Shown here one piece after another: positions 49,301 to 62,000 of a stretch of 64,000 nucleotides of DNA. The notes below the pieces were generated by a model that worked only from the letters and a program-made list of their open reading frames with translations, had not been told where the DNA came from and made no database searches. Source of the DNA: Carallia brachiata (lineage: Eukaryota > Streptophyta > Magnoliopsida > Malpighiales > Rhizophoraceae). Made by a program: the position numbers and the translations under genes. The DNA is taken from positions 4,107,681 through 4,171,680 of the forward strand of contig JADCRB010000071.1 of assembly GCA_021464245.1 (NCBI GenBank). The letters run 5' to 3'. Position 1 is the stretch's first letter, and every line of letters starts with the position of its first letter.

Positions 49301-50743
49301 TCCAAGCTTTAGAAAAGAACAACACATGGGAAACTGCAAATTTGTCCAAAGACAAAAATCCCGTTGGATGCAAATGGATTTTTGCAATCAAACACCTGGT
49401 TGATGGAAGAGTGGACAGGTTCAAAGCAAGACATGTTGTAAAAGTATTTACTCAATCTTATGGCATAGATTACGAGGAGACATTTGCCCCGGTTGTTAAA
49501 CTCAATTCAGTCTGAGTTTTGTTATCATTGGCAGCAAACTTAGATTGGCCACTACTTGGATTGGCCACTACATCAACTGGATGTCCAAAAAGCATTCTTA
49601 AACGGTGACTTAGAAGAAAAAGTCTACATGAAGATTCCTCCGGGATTTGAAACTCAAGACAATTCCAACAAAGTTTGCAAGCTCTGAAAATCCTTGTATG
49701 GTCTCAAGCAATCCCCACGTGCTTGGTTTGATAAAATAACAAAAGTGGTAAAGAAGTGTGGTTTTTTACAATGTTAATCAGATCATACTATGTTTGTTAA
49801 GCATTCATCTACAGGAAAAATGGCTATTCTCATTGTCTATATAGACGACATAATCCTCACAGGAGATCACAAGGATGAAATAGGCAACCTAAAAAAGCTC
49901 ATCGCCAAAGAATTCAAGATCAAAGACCTTGGTTACCTCAAATATTTTATTGGCATGGAGGTAGCACGATAAAGAAGTGGGACATTAGTCTCTCAAAGAA
50001 ATTACACTATCAATTTATTAAAAGAAATTGGGATGCTTGGATGCAAACCAGCTGATACTCCAATGGACCCAAACAACAAAGTGGGAATGGAGGAAAGAAG
50101 TCCACTTGTTGATAAGGGTAGATATTAGAAACTTGTTGGTAAGCTTATTTATCTTGCACATACAAGACCAGACATTGGCTTTGCAGTAAGCATGGTGAGT
50201 CGGTTCATGAACAATCCAACTGAAAAACATTTAGGAGCTGTATAACGAATTCTACAATACTGAAAGAAGAATCCTGGTAAGGGGTGAGTTTTCAAAAAAC
50301 TTCAGACAAGAGTATTGAAGTGTTCTCAGATGCAAATTGGGCTGGATCAGTTACAGATATAAGATCAACTACTAGGTATTGTACATATGTTTGGGGGAGT
50401 TTAGTTATTTGGCAGAGCAAGAAACAATCTGTTGTTGCAAGAAGTAGTGCAGAGACTGAGTTTAGACCTATGTCTCAAGGAATTTGTGAAGGAATTTGGC
50501 TAAGAAGACTACTTGGAGAGCTAAAAGTTATAGCTGGAATAAAGCAGCTATAAGCATTGCAATGAATCCAGTTCATCATGACAGGACAAAACACGTGGAA
50601 ATTGATCGTCATTTCATCAAAGAAAAAGTTGAAGACAAAATTATCAAACTTGAGTACATGCCTACATGCAATCAAATTGCATATATTCTAACCAAGGCAC
50701 TTTCTTGGGCAAATTTTGATAATTTAAAGTCCAATTGGGTATG
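46395..50743 (+). pseudogene. copia gag-pol remnants
   Basis: Fragments in Ty1 order (gag, protease, integrase, reverse transcriptase, RNase H) with many stops. Gag: ITGPKLNGQNFLQWSQSF (46395-46601), continuing in 46636-47043 with KEIWEVAKETYS. A CEHC-type knuckle remnant lies near 47195. The protease-side fragment has DSGVSDHMTG (47476-47700), where the family has DSGAT or similar. Integrase: FRTDNGREY and TSQQNGVTERKN (48149-48373). Reverse transcriptase: NPVGCKWIFAIKHLVDGRVD and VYIDDIILTGDHKDEI (49192-49972). RNase H: DANWAGSVTDIRSTTRYC and ARSSAETEF (50284-50553). At least six frame breaks make it non-coding as a whole. Confidence 0.92.
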
Positions 50744-50774
50744 ATTGATATCCATAACCCAGCTTGAGGGAAAG

Positions 50775-51076
50775 TGTGCAAATTCAGTTCCTATTTAAAG
50801 GATTTGGTCATCATCTTCTATTTGAATTGAATATAGGATAAGATGATATTATCTTCTATTTGATTAGTTTTTTGGTCTTATCTGATCAGTTTGTTGGTGT
50901 TCAAAACTTAAAAAGAGAGTAATCTCTTTTTTTTTTTTTTTATTTGAATAGAGAAATTTTAGGATTCGGAGATAAGACCTACTGTACAAAGGTTATAAAT
51001 ATTTTGCTATCTTGTATGTTTTTCTTGGATCAGTTGAATAAAAAGAAATATGATACACTATTCTAAAAAATCTACA
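50775..51076 (+). repeat. 3' LTR of the copia element
   Basis: Starts TGTGCAAATTCAG, ends AAATCTACA; partner of 46049-46348. Confidence 0.9.
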
Positions 51077-51117
51077 AATTTGCTTGAGCAGTTGATCAAC
51101 ATTGTCAACCCCTAATC

Positions 51118-51545
51118 TTCTTTATAATGTGTTTGAATTTTGTTTTGGGGTGGGAAAGAAAATGATAAGCCAAAAAGTGGTGAGAAATAATTGAAAAGTG
51201 GTAAAAAAAATTTTGTAAGAAAGTAAATTTGTTGTTTGGCTATAATAAGAAAAGTGAGGGAAAGAAAGTGTGATATATGTCAAATGTTTAAATTGCCCCT
51301 CAATCTTTTTTTTGTTGAAAAGGACAAAATCAAATGCATTCATTTGGACTTTGTGGTAATTCTAAACTTCTTCTCAAAAGCAAACCATTTGGCCTGACTT
51401 CAAAGAAATTATGGTTACAGTGTAATTGAAACATTTCTCCTACATTTGAAACTAAATCCAAACACAAGATTTAAATTAATTCTTTCTCTACCAATTCTTT
51501 CTCTTGAAAATCCACCAATCCAAGCACACTAGTCCTTTGGCCAAG
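51118..51545. repeat. possible Tourist-like repeat
   Basis: Ends AATGTGTTTGAATTTTG and, inverted, AGTGTGCTTGGATTGG are similar. Part of it resembles 45300-45555 in inverted orientation (GTGAGGGAAAGAAAGTG-type words). No target duplication was recognised, so this is tentative. Confidence 0.35.
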
Positions 51546-51820
51546 CAATTTACATTTGTTGGCAATTGAGCATATCAAGGGGTCACAAAAATGATTTATG
51601 TTGCATCTAGTGACACCTAGCAAATTAAGATTAAGATAATATGGTTCAAACTGCCAAACCGACTAAATCAACTTGTAACTGCCAATGATAGTTTGGTTAG
51701 TTTCACTTTTATATTGATTTAGTTATGGTTTTAAAAATTTTCAAATCTCAACCGACGGTTTGGTTTGAATATAAGAAACAAACTGTCCGAAACTGACTTA
51801 CATACACTACTAATATAGGC

Positions 51821-52323
51821 CACATATACAATTATCTCTAAACTCCTAGTACTGATTTAGGTATTGAAGTATTAATATTTGGGACAACTCTGACCCTTTA
51901 TAGTGTGCCTTATTTTGCAGACGTTAGACTTATTCTTAATTCAACCCATTGTCTTCCATGACTATCCCAAGTCAACCTGGTGTCTTCCACGACAATACTC
52001 AACCAATACTTTAATTTGAGCTGAACCTAATACCTTAAGATGATAATTTTTCCTCATCACAAAAAGATGTCACAAAGGTTCACAAACCACTTAGACTAGA
52101 TATATTTTATAATATATTATTATGCATTATATATACACTATACTTGATTTAATTATTTAAATAATACTTATATATTGCATTTATTTTTATCTTATCAAAA
52201 TATTTTTTCTTTAAGAAATAAATATACATGAATTAATTTAAATAAAAAGATAAAGTTATATTTATTTTATCCTTGATTTATTAGACAGAAATTACTTACA
52301 ATCATCATACATTATATTAGTAA

Positions 52324-52369
<46 letters not shown>

Positions 52370-52559
52370 GTAACACTTATATTTTATATATTATATTTCA
52401 TATTAAATTTTAGTTTAACTCAATTCAATCACAGTTGAACATTGAGTCTTTGATTTTTTTTTTTATTGAATGACTAATTTGCTTCTTAAAACCTTATATA
52501 AACACAATTCAATAAAAGTGTAATTTTAGGGTATATTTTATAACTTTCCATCTAATCAT
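51821..52559. other. AT-rich intergenic DNA
   Basis: No gene seen. An AT microsatellite lies at about 52328-52370. Confidence 0.6.
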
Positions 52560-52567
52560 GTTAACAT

Positions 52568-53640
52568 CAAGGTTGTTAAAATCGGGATTCTACTTAGGAT
52601 CGTTTTGGAGATGTCAGGATCGAATCGTAGGATCGGATCGTAAAATCGTAAGATTCTACCAAAATCAATAAAAAATTAAAAATAATAGTAAAAAAATAAT
52701 TTTAAATTTGAAACATTTTATAAATTTTTATATTAAAATTCAAGCATAATCAATCTCATATATATATTTAAACAATAATCAAAATATCAATTACACGTAA
52801 ACCAGTCAAGACAATTCGTATTCAAGATAAATTTATGTCCAAGTTGGTTTAATCACCGTTAATATCCAACAATACACAAATCAATACATCATCACAGTTA
52901 ACAACTTAATTTTGATCATCATCTACTTGATTTACATGGTCATCATCATATGCTTGATTTAAAAAAATATATTTACTATAATTATTAAAATTGGTGAAAT
53001 TGAAAATATTTTTTTTCCTTTTTAATAACAAACATTATTAATGATTTGTTTTATGAAAAAATAAAAATATTTTTAGAAAAGAGTGTTAATATGAGTATAA
53101 GAAAATTTTATTAAAATAATTTTAAAAATAAATAAAAATAATTTTAGTAAATACATTACATTGTCAAAGGAAAAAAAAAAAGAAACCGGTTATTTCAGAA
53201 GGAAATTTAAAGAAAAAAAATAAAAAAAGAATCCGATTTTTGAAAAAAAAAAGAAAAAAGAAATAGAAAAACAAACGGCACCCATCATTCAAATAAAATA
53301 ACTAAAAGTTTCAAAGCCACACCTCGAACACGGGACCAAAGATACTCAAATGAGGACAGCAGCCACTAAGCCAAATGAGAGTCTTGAGCTTTGTGCTTAC
53401 AATATATATATATATAACTAACGTAGCAAATTAACAAATTCAGCACACCAATTATTCTTCTTGTCCGTCCCAGCGTAGGATCGGTGGGATCGTACGATTC
53501 CACCGATTCTACGACTTAACTCGAGATCCTACAACGATTCTATTTCAGAGCGATTTTTGGTGCGATCCGGATCGTTGGATCTATGTAGGATCGTAGAATC
53601 GTACGATCCTACGATCCGGATCACGATTTTAATAACTATG
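52568..53640. mobile_element. hAT-like MITE, CAAGGTTG family, copy B
   Basis: It begins CAAGGTTGTTAAAATCGGGA and ends with an inverted CATAGTTATTAAAATCGTGA, flanked on both sides by GTTAACAT (52560-52567 and 53641-53648), a perfect 8-bp target duplication. Both ends are dense in ATCGTAGGATCG/CGATCCTACGAT words that are inverted copies of each other (52610-52660 and 53475-53630), so each end can fold. The interior is AT-rich and non-coding. It ends about 250 bp before the methyltransferase ATG. Confidence 0.88.
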
Positions 53641-53888
53641 GTTAACATAGAGTGAACAGAATGAATAAATTGAAATTAAGTGGTCTAATGGCTGGAAATT
53701 AGAAAATTAAAGTAATAAAGATCAAGATAAGTGATAAGTTAATTAATTATGCAATATTTATTTTTTTTGTTAATTGAATTATGTAAAATATTATGCACTC
53801 CTTGTTAGCATTTCTTTCTTCTCTCTCGCCGTCTTTACAAAGTAACAACACATTCAACTCAACAGAAGAACGACTTGCCTCTCTCATT
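53641..53888 (+). promoter_or_regulatory. short upstream region of the methyltransferase gene
   Basis: Only about 250 bp separate the MITE from the ATG, so the MITE probably sits in or just beyond the core promoter. An in-frame ATG at 53793 would add 32 residues of serine/leucine-rich sequence; I prefer 53889, where the conserved-looking part starts, but the longer form could carry a targeting peptide. Confidence 0.45.
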
Positions 53889-55282
53889 ATGGCCCTTGAC
53901 ATAAAGACCTTCCAAAACATAGTACCATCCCGTTTCCTGTCCTTCACCATCCCCAACCCCGCTCTACCCGCCCACTTCCTCCGCGTCGCCGTCCTCGATT
54001 CGCCGAGCCAACCCAGCCACCCCGTCCGCGTTGCTGCTCTGTTTGTCCCTCTGAACCGCGAATCAGACTGGGTGTTCTGTACAGAGTCCGGTCAACGCCA
54101 GCTTCTTCTCTCGTCTCCTGGCATCTCACGTCTCATATTGATCGGGAAGAACCCCGTCGACGTCCTTGATTCGTCCGCGACTTACTACACTGCGGACAAC
54201 AACAGCCAGTATTTCAAAAATCTTGAAAGTAGCGTGCAAACTCTCTTGATTGCTTTATCTCCCGAGATTTGTCATAAAGACGAGTTCTTTGATATACCCA
54301 TTTTGGTTTATGAAGATAAAGTGGTCTGTAATGTGGTATTAGAGCTATGCGTTGGGGATTTTGTCGGTGAAATGCTTGTTGAGGATGTTGAGATGGAGAT
54401 TGATACTGAATTGGGGGACAACTGTACGGTTCGAGAATTTAGGAGGAGACTGAGGTTTAAAAGAATGCCGAACCTGGTTCAAACGGAAATTAGAATCGCA
54501 CCAGAAACAGGCGTTGATTTGAATTGCGTAAAGATTGGCGGGGAAGTGCGGTTCAGGCCTGATCTTGGGATTTTGGTGCAGGAATACTTGGTTGCAATGG
54601 TGGCTAGCCTTTCGGTGATTGCTCCTAGCATTGGGGAGAAGATCAAGAACGGCTCCAGGCCAACGGCTTTGTGTTTGGGAGTTGGTGGTGGTGCTTTGCT
54701 CGGCTTCTTGAAAACTCAGTTGGGTTTCGAAGTTCTTGGGGTAGAGATGGATGAGGAGGTTTTAAGAATTGCGAGGCAGTACTTTGGATTAGAAGATTGT
54801 GGGGTTCGGATCAGTGTTGGAGATGCCATAGAATTTGCAGTAAAACTGGCGGAAAAAGGAAAGGATGCATGCCACTCAACCCATGAAAGTGAATTCGATT
54901 TCGATGTACAAAAATTTGATGTTGTTGCGATTGATTTGGATTCATCTGATGCTTCCACTGGTATAAGTGCTCCACCTCGGAAATTAGTTGAAAGGAAAAT
55001 TCTTTTGGCCTGCCGATCGCTTCTCTGTGACTTTGGAATTGTTGTGGTGAACGTAATTCCTCTGCAAAGGTCGTCCTATGATACTCTGATACGCGAATTT
55101 CGGGAGGTTTTTCATGAGCTGTACGAAATTGATATTGCTAAAGAAGATAGCTTTGTTCTCATCGCCACTACATCTTCTCTTCCATTGTGGGGTTGGCTCG
55201 TGGTTTCCAGAAGAACGATTTTCTTGAGAAACTCGGGATGAAGATGTTTGGGAAGTACTTGAATTCTGTGAGGAAAATTTGA
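53889..55282 (+). CDS. SAM-dependent methyltransferase, METTL13 C-terminal-like, one base lost near the 3' end
   Basis: A single-exon gene of about 464 aa if the late frameshift is allowed for. The second half has a Rossmann methyltransferase fold: motif I ALCLGVGGGALLGFL, then LGVEMDEEVLRIARQYFGL, an acidic post-I site, VRISVGDAIEF, and FDVVAIDLDSSD. This order matches spermidine-synthase-like methyltransferases and the C-terminal domain of METTL13/eEF1A-KNMT; the substrate here is not known. The N-terminal half (RFLSFTIPNPALPAHFLRVA, ESDWVFCTESGQRQLL) is the beta-rich lead domain seen in that group. As written the frame runs to TGA at 55239-55241, but the last 18 residues are unlike the family. 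Shifting frame after CTTCC at about 55183 gives IVGLARGFQKNDFLEKLG and a family-like end SVRKI at 55282. One C lost from a run of three explains it. Confidence 0.85.
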
Positions 55283-55434
55283 GGGCCCGATTGCTAGTAG
55301 ACGACAGGCTGTAGAGCTCTAACAAACTTTGAATGACTTTCAGATATTGTTTCAAGAAGGACTACAATATATATAAACGTGACAATTTTTCCTCCCAAAA
55401 TTGACTTTATATGTATGTGTATATTTATAGATTA

Positions 55435-55467
<33 letters not shown>

Positions 55468-56070
55468 ATTAGATGCACAACACTTCACAATGCTGCTGTA
55501 TAGAAGTCAGCCGAAAAACCAACTTGTAGTGAGTGTGGTTATTGTTTTTTATTTTTATTTTTATTTTTTGGGGTACCCTTTGATTATCCTCCACAATTTC
55601 TCATGTATTAATTAGATTAACAAATCGGTTTGTAAGGCAGCACAGCGATTGACAAAATGGGAACAACGATGATTGTTGGATAATGGTGCCGGGATCTACC
55701 ACAAAAGAAGTTACGGCACTGTACATGTCATTCCCATGTAAGAGGATAGAACCCCTTCGGTTCATTGAATTCAGAAGCATTTTGCAACCATGGCGGGACC
55801 CATTCAAAATCTTCTGATTCATGGTTTTAAGTTTTCGGTTCAATGAACTTTTGAGCGTCCTTAATATGTCGTTTTCGTCGGAGACAACGTATGGAATAAA
55901 CTGGTGCCTACTTTTTTCACAGAAGAATTTAACATTATTAGAGTGCATCCGAGTTCCAATTAAATATCTTTGTTTGCTAAAAGCCAAAAAATTATATAAA
56001 AAAAAAAAGGGACTAGATTGGATGAGCAGTTGACAAATATTACTGTGGGGGTTGAGAGTTGATTTTGCCA
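55283..56070. other. intergenic DNA before the kinase gene
   Basis: Holds the methyltransferase 3' end, an AT microsatellite (about 55437-55468) and the kinase promoter and leader. A 166-codon frame is open on the minus strand (55601-56101) but overlaps the kinase start and matches nothing I know. On the plus strand 55680-55860 is unusually codon-like with stops, possibly gene debris. Confidence 0.45.
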
Positions 56071-59000
56071 ATGGAGTACGATGGATGCTCCGGCGAGGCA
56101 ACGACGGAGTCGTTCAAGAGTTGGGCGCAGCGGATGGAGGAGAGCTACCAGCTGCAGCTGGCTCTGGCTTTGAGGCTGTCTTCCGGGGCTGCTTCAGCCA
56201 CTGACCCATACGCCTTGGATTTGATATCCCACGACGCTCAAAGCCGACTCCTTTCTTTCTTTGATTCCCCTGTGGCCGTTTCTCATCGATTTTGGGTACC
56301 CCATTTTTCGTTCTTCTTTTCTATTATCTATTTAATAATTTATTTCTTTTTTTGTCTTTCACCCACATCCAGCCCCTTCCCTCTTTCGTGTCTAATTTGA
56401 TGGCGCTGGAAAATGTATTATTGTATTGTTAATAGTTAACAACAATGAAAATTATTGTTGCTAACATGGTATCTGAATGTCATTGGCAATTCTTTTGCGT
56501 CCTCTTTTTGGTTGAGGGCGAAATGCAGGATTTTTCATTTCATTTTGGCTCCGGAATGCCATTGTTTTAGTGGGTATGAAATGTTCTTGAGTTTTGGACT
56601 AGTTAGCCGTTCAAACACTAGCTACTTGGTTTCCATGAAATCTTGGTTACTCCCCTCTGCTGTACTAACATTAATTTGATTGTGAGTTGTGGGTCTGGAC
56701 TGATACGATTCGCACCACATTTTAATTTTTTGAATCCCCAATAACCTGGAGAGGAAAATTTGTTTGATCGAAGGACTCTTCTTTTCATCCCTCTTGGGCC
56801 TTGTGTTTCATTTGGTAGCTCATATTTGAGCTGGTAATAACAATTTCATTTTCAATTTTATCACTTCATTTTTATTCAATCTTGCAGTTTTTGGCAAATT
56901 GCAGGGGTAATTTGCTATCATTTTGATTTCCATGGATCTTGTCGAGATGACTGGTTGGGATGTCTTGTTAGCCTAGCAACTAACATGTAAAAGGTCTCGA
57001 GTAAAATTGAAATTCTATTTGAGCATCCTGCTTCTTACATGATTTAGCAGTACACCCAGACTAAGTGCCAAAAGTGTACCGAGATGCCAAGAGGAAGTGG
57101 GAGAGGAAGCAATTATATTTTGGGGTAGTAGGATATTTATGTGCCAAACAATACTTATGAAATTTTAAGTATTAAGGACTTGAGGAACTTACTATCTATC
57201 TAAGGCTTAATGCAGGCCGTGGTTTTCCAATTTTATCAAAAGCTTCATTTGATTGATGTTTAGGACTTTAGTGATTTTATCTTCAACCGCTGTCCATAAC
57301 TCCAATTAACCACATTGACAGAAGCCTTGTTTTTTTCTGAGAAGAGAATGTTTGAGGGTCAAATTTTTTTCCAACCGCAGTGGAAAAATTGTTAGAGGCA
57401 CAAACACTTTTCCACTTTGTATTCATGGACCCTGGAAATAGTAAATAGGAACTGCCAAATGGAATATTAAATTTTGAACATCATCATGTGGTACGCGCGA
57501 GAGAGTGAGAGAGAGATTTTCTCATTGGTTTTTAACTTCTTATCAATCGTGTAGGTTCTACCCTGATTACCTTTTTTCATTTCTTGTGCATCAGGTGAAT
57601 GGCTGTCTGTCTTATTTTGACAGGATTCCAGATGGTTTTTATGTAATCGATGGTGTGGATCCTTACATGTGGAGTATAAGTAGTGATCAGGAATCCATTC
57701 AGATCCCGTCTTTTGAATTGTTAAGGACTGTTGACCCAAGCACTGAAATGTCAATAGAAGTGGTTTTGATTGACAGATTCAGGGATTCTGGACTGAAGGA
57801 GCTGCATGACAAGGTCATCAGTCAGTCCAGTAGCTGGATCACCACAAAAGATATGGTTGATTACCTTGCGAATATTGTCATTAATCACATGGGGTGAGTT
57901 CTCCACTTCCAGCAATCTTCAGATGATCTTCACGAATCTTTCTGTAACAGAACACTTCTGAGAAGATGGCCTTTTTTCTGTTGTTTGTTGTTTCCCCAAA
58001 AATTCATAGGGGTATAGTCTCTGCTGAAGGAGACACTTTTGTCAGATGCTGGAAGGAATGCACTAAAGCCCTGAAAAACTGTTTAAATTCTATTGTCCTT
58101 CCAATCGGAAGCTTAACCGTTGGCCTCTGTGTTCATCGTGCCTTACTGTTCAAAGTACATCATAACTTCGTTATTGATTAATATATTTTGCTGGCATTTC
58201 ATGTTCTATAGTGTTGCATGCATACCTGTCTGTATAAAGGGTAGAAAAGGCACTCCTATTGGGCATATGCAACCAGAGTTATTTTTTCTAATATTGGCCT
58301 AAATGCTTTGTGTGATCATCTAAAGCAGAATAGACTAATCCTGGTCAGAATCACACAATTTTAAACAGGTTAATAGCAATTAGGAGTTGTTTTTTTCAAG
58401 CATGACAGGAACTTTGATCTATGCAGTTCTGATTGCTTATTTCACTGTCTTACAGTCGAAAAGGCCAGACTAGTTTTTTATGCTTCTGTTGTTCTGATTG
58501 CTTGTTTCACTGTCTTACAGTCGAAAAGGCCAGACTAGTTTTTATGCTTCTGTTGTCTTTTGAACTTTTGGGGCTTCCACCCAACTGTCCTGAATGTATT
58601 CTATATTTCAGGAGTTCTTATATGTTAATGTAACTTGTTTGGAGTTTAACCTTTTTTTTTGTGTTTTCCTTGTACATCAATTTAATGATGCTTGGGTGTG
58701 TGCAACATGATTAGTCGTTATGCCATTTGTACAAGGCATACTGCATACACATCTCATCTGGGATTAAAACAAGTGCTATATGACCTTTGAATAGACATCC
58801 CTTTTTGTATGCTAGAATGTGCCTAGGAAAAGTCTTACAGAAGCTTGCATTGTAATTTGCAGGTTTTAGCAGATTCAATTAACTTACCATGCAGAATTGT
58901 TAAAGGGTGCAAATATTGCAGAAGAGATGTTGCTTCTGCTTGCCTTGTGCAAATTGATAATGAGAGGTGTATTAATGTTGCCAGTTACAGATCTATTGGA

Positions 59001-62000
59001 TATCCCTAGAGCATTTGCTATGAGTATTCAGATTTTATGGTTGGCAGCCTATGGAGTGTCAATGTCTGAATTACTTCACCTACCTTTGCAGAGAATATTT
59101 GGTTGACTTGTTTGTGAAGCGAAGAGCCTTAAGCCAGCCTGATTCATCCCTCAAATGTCCATCTTCAATCTTAGTCTCTTCACCATTATCCCATCCAAAG
59201 TTTAGATCTACTCAAACAGAAGAGAACTTCTCTATTTTGGCGAAACTCTATTTTGTTGATTGCCCGTCACTTGATCATGTATTTGAAGATACGATTGCAG
59301 GTGTTTCCAACTATTACTTAATGCCAATGAGCACCTCCAAAGACTTGTATCACTGTTATAGCATTCTATTTTCTTTTTCCGCATACTCCCTCAACCAATT
59401 TCATTTCTGTTTCAGATGCTTTTCTTTTCCCAGAATGGGAATTGTTAATCCTATCATGGTACTTATTTTGTTGCTAGATTAACCAACATGAATTTAGAGG
59501 TCTATTTATAATGTTCACTCAGCTTTTGATTTAAATTATGACAGTCTATGCAGTTGATCAACATAAAGAAGGTGGCTCAGATATTGGAGAAGACAAGAAT
59601 GTTGTTGCCTCAAACGAGAACAACGAAGACTCTGTTTCACATTTAGTTAATGGAGCTGATATGAACATCATCCATGGCATGGATATGCAGGTGCTAAATT
59701 CAACTATTCCACAGCTAGATATCATCAACTCAAGCACTTGGGCAAGGGTCAGATCATACCAAGTCCAATACTATCAACCAGGCATGGGCATGCATCTCCA
59801 GTTTCTATCTTTGCTAATTTAAAGCCTGATAAGACAGATATTATGTGGTCCAAGGAAACAAATAAGTTAGTAATCAATAATTCAAGTAGTGAACTTCATC
59901 TTGATGACAAAGATTTGGACATTCAGTGGAGTGAACTTACTTTGAAGGAGAAAATTGGAGCAGGTATCTTCTTGTTTGAACTTTGAAGGACTTCACAAGC
60001 ACATTTGTGGTAACTTTTGATATGCTGAAAGTTTCTTTGTGTCTGGAGCTTGATTTAATTTTGAATTTTCTAAAAGAATGGGATTAATGCTGATCAGGTT
60101 CCTTTGGAACTGTCCATCGGGCGTATTGGCATGGTTCGGTTAGTGTTTCTTCACTCTATCTTTCCTGATTATGAATTCCCTTCATCCCTTGCTTCGGTGG
60201 GAATTGAAAACTTCTTGCCAATATGTAATTCCGTGATGGAAAAGGCCAAATGCTGCTATATAAAATGGTGTATCCAGTCTAATGGAGGAAGGAAACAACT
60301 TACTTTAGCCCATTTTTCTGTTTAAACACAAGAGATCAGATGAAAGACACAGCATGAGGTCTTGTAGTTCCTACTGATAGACTTTCCAAAGGATAGGATA
60401 GCATTTTTAGTGAGACAAAATCAATTCTTTCAACTTTTAACATGTGGAATTTCATTGAAACCAAAGTGATTTACCAAATTCAAGTTGCTGTTAGAGAAGT
60501 TGCTGAAGACCATATTTTCCCACGCATCTCTACAAAATTCAACTTTATCATGCCTGTAAGTCTCAACAAATGACGGCGTATGTGAACAAACTTCCCACAC
60601 AAGTGTCAGTTGTCATGAAAATTTGAACTGGTGCCCAGATTCACTTCCGCTTGGATCTTGTGTCACCTTGGCCTATGATATCAGCTTTGAGATATTTCTG
60701 CCAATTGTTTGGTTTCTTGCTGCATTTAATTACATTGATCAATTCTGCATCTTGATTTTAGTGGCATAACCTTCATTTGATGCCAAGCATGTGAATAATA
60801 GGAGGTTGCTGTCAAAATTCTAGCGGAGCAAGATTTCCATGCAGAACACTTCAAGGAATTTTTGAGTGAGGTAATGTAACCTTGTTTGTGCTCCTCAGAT
60901 AGTAGACTAGTTAAATATTGAAAAAGGCGCAGCTCTTTCTTCTTAAACACAATGTTGGCTTTATACAGTTTTCTCCTGATTTTTAAAATTGAACTTTGAT
61001 GCATTAGTTTTGTTTTTCAGGTTGCAATCATGAAACGTTTGAGGCATCCAAACATTGTCCTTTTTATGGGTGCTGTAACTCAGCCCCCTCATTTGTCCAT
61101 AGTCACAGAATATTTATCAGGGTATTGAGATTTCTTGTGACAAATTTGTCACTAGCTTCCTTTTGTCATGCTTCTTTAGAAAATTGCCATTCACTGAGAT
61201 CAAACTTTTATCCATCAATGTGAATTTTTCTTTGCACTGCAGCGGTAGCTTGCATAAGCTTTTGCATTCACCTAATGCTGGGTTGATAGTTGATGAGAGG
61301 CTTTGCTTGAGCATGGCGTTTGATGTGGTATGAATCAATGTTTGATGGCTACCATTTGCTGCGTTTGGAATTTTTGAGAACCAAAAATTGAGAATCTTGA
61401 AATCCTTGCAATGCTCTTTCAATGGGTCTAGATAATTCTCTGATTTAGGATTTTTTTCTGCTTGATAGGCAAAAGGCATGAACCATCTTCATCAACTTAG
61501 ACCTCCCATTGTTCATCGAGATTTGAAGTCTCCAAATCTCTTGCTGGACAGTACATATACTGTTAAGGTTGGTGTTACAATCTCACATAGGAGTCGATTT
61601 CTTTTCCCTAGTTGTCTCTTATTCGATTTTTGAAAGACTGATTTTTTGTTTAAAAAATCTGATGTTGGATTTTCTGCCCTTTTTTGTTTTGGTTGGCCCT
61701 GGGGTGGGAGGAGTGTGGGATTTGTTTCAGTGAAACCATGTAAACTTCTAATATATATAACTTGGGCTTACGAAATTGCTTTCTTTTGGTATATGACATA
61801 TTTGGTCGTCCAGGTTTGTGATTTTGGTCTTTCACGATCAAAAGCAAATACTTATCTTTCATCAAAAACCACTGCAGGAACTGTAAGTTCTGGTTTAAAC
61901 AAGTCCTCTAATATTTTGTTTATTTTTTTCAGACATTAAGCTTTAACGGTTCTTAATCCTTCTCTTTAGCCTGAATGGATGGCACCTGAAGTTCTTCTTA

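Larger units (their letters stand above)
46049..51076 (+). mobile_element. decayed Ty1/copia retrotransposon
   Basis: LTRs of about 300 bp (46049-46348 and 50775-51076) flank a copia-ordered interior. The primer-binding site TGGTATTAGAGC (46349-46360) follows the left LTR, and a purine tract GAGGGAAAG precedes the right LTR. No clean 5-bp target duplication remains (TAAAA and AATTT). Confidence 0.92.
45651..51812. mobile_element. old hAT-like element split by a copia insertion
   Basis: The left edge TAGGGGTGTACACAAAACTG and the inverted right edge TAGTAGTGTATGTAAGTCAG are related. They are flanked by ATATAAGC (45643-45650) and ATATAGGC (51813-51820), matching at seven of eight positions. Sequence inside both edges shares words such as AAACTGCCAAA and AAACTGTCC. 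Removing the copia element (46049-51076) leaves about 1.1 kb without a reading frame. The nested order (hAT-like first, copia later) follows from the geometry. Confidence 0.6.

Noticed and set aside
46349..50774. Copia interior considered as a possibly active element
   Set aside because: Numerous in-frame stops and frameshifts interrupt gag, integrase and reverse transcriptase.
52600..53640. ATCGTAGGATCG repeats considered as a possible CRISPR-like or satellite array
   Set aside because: Spacing is irregular, the repeats are inverted at the two ends, and the perfect 8-bp flanking duplication identifies a MITE.
54716..55355. Minus-strand frames opposite the single-exon methyltransferase
   Set aside because: They mirror the plus-strand gene, and the serine-rich composition is what antisense of acidic coding sequence gives.
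55601..56101. 166-codon minus-strand frame
   Set aside because: It overlaps the first exon of the kinase antisense and shows no recognisable domain; long antisense frames are expected opposite GC-rich exons.
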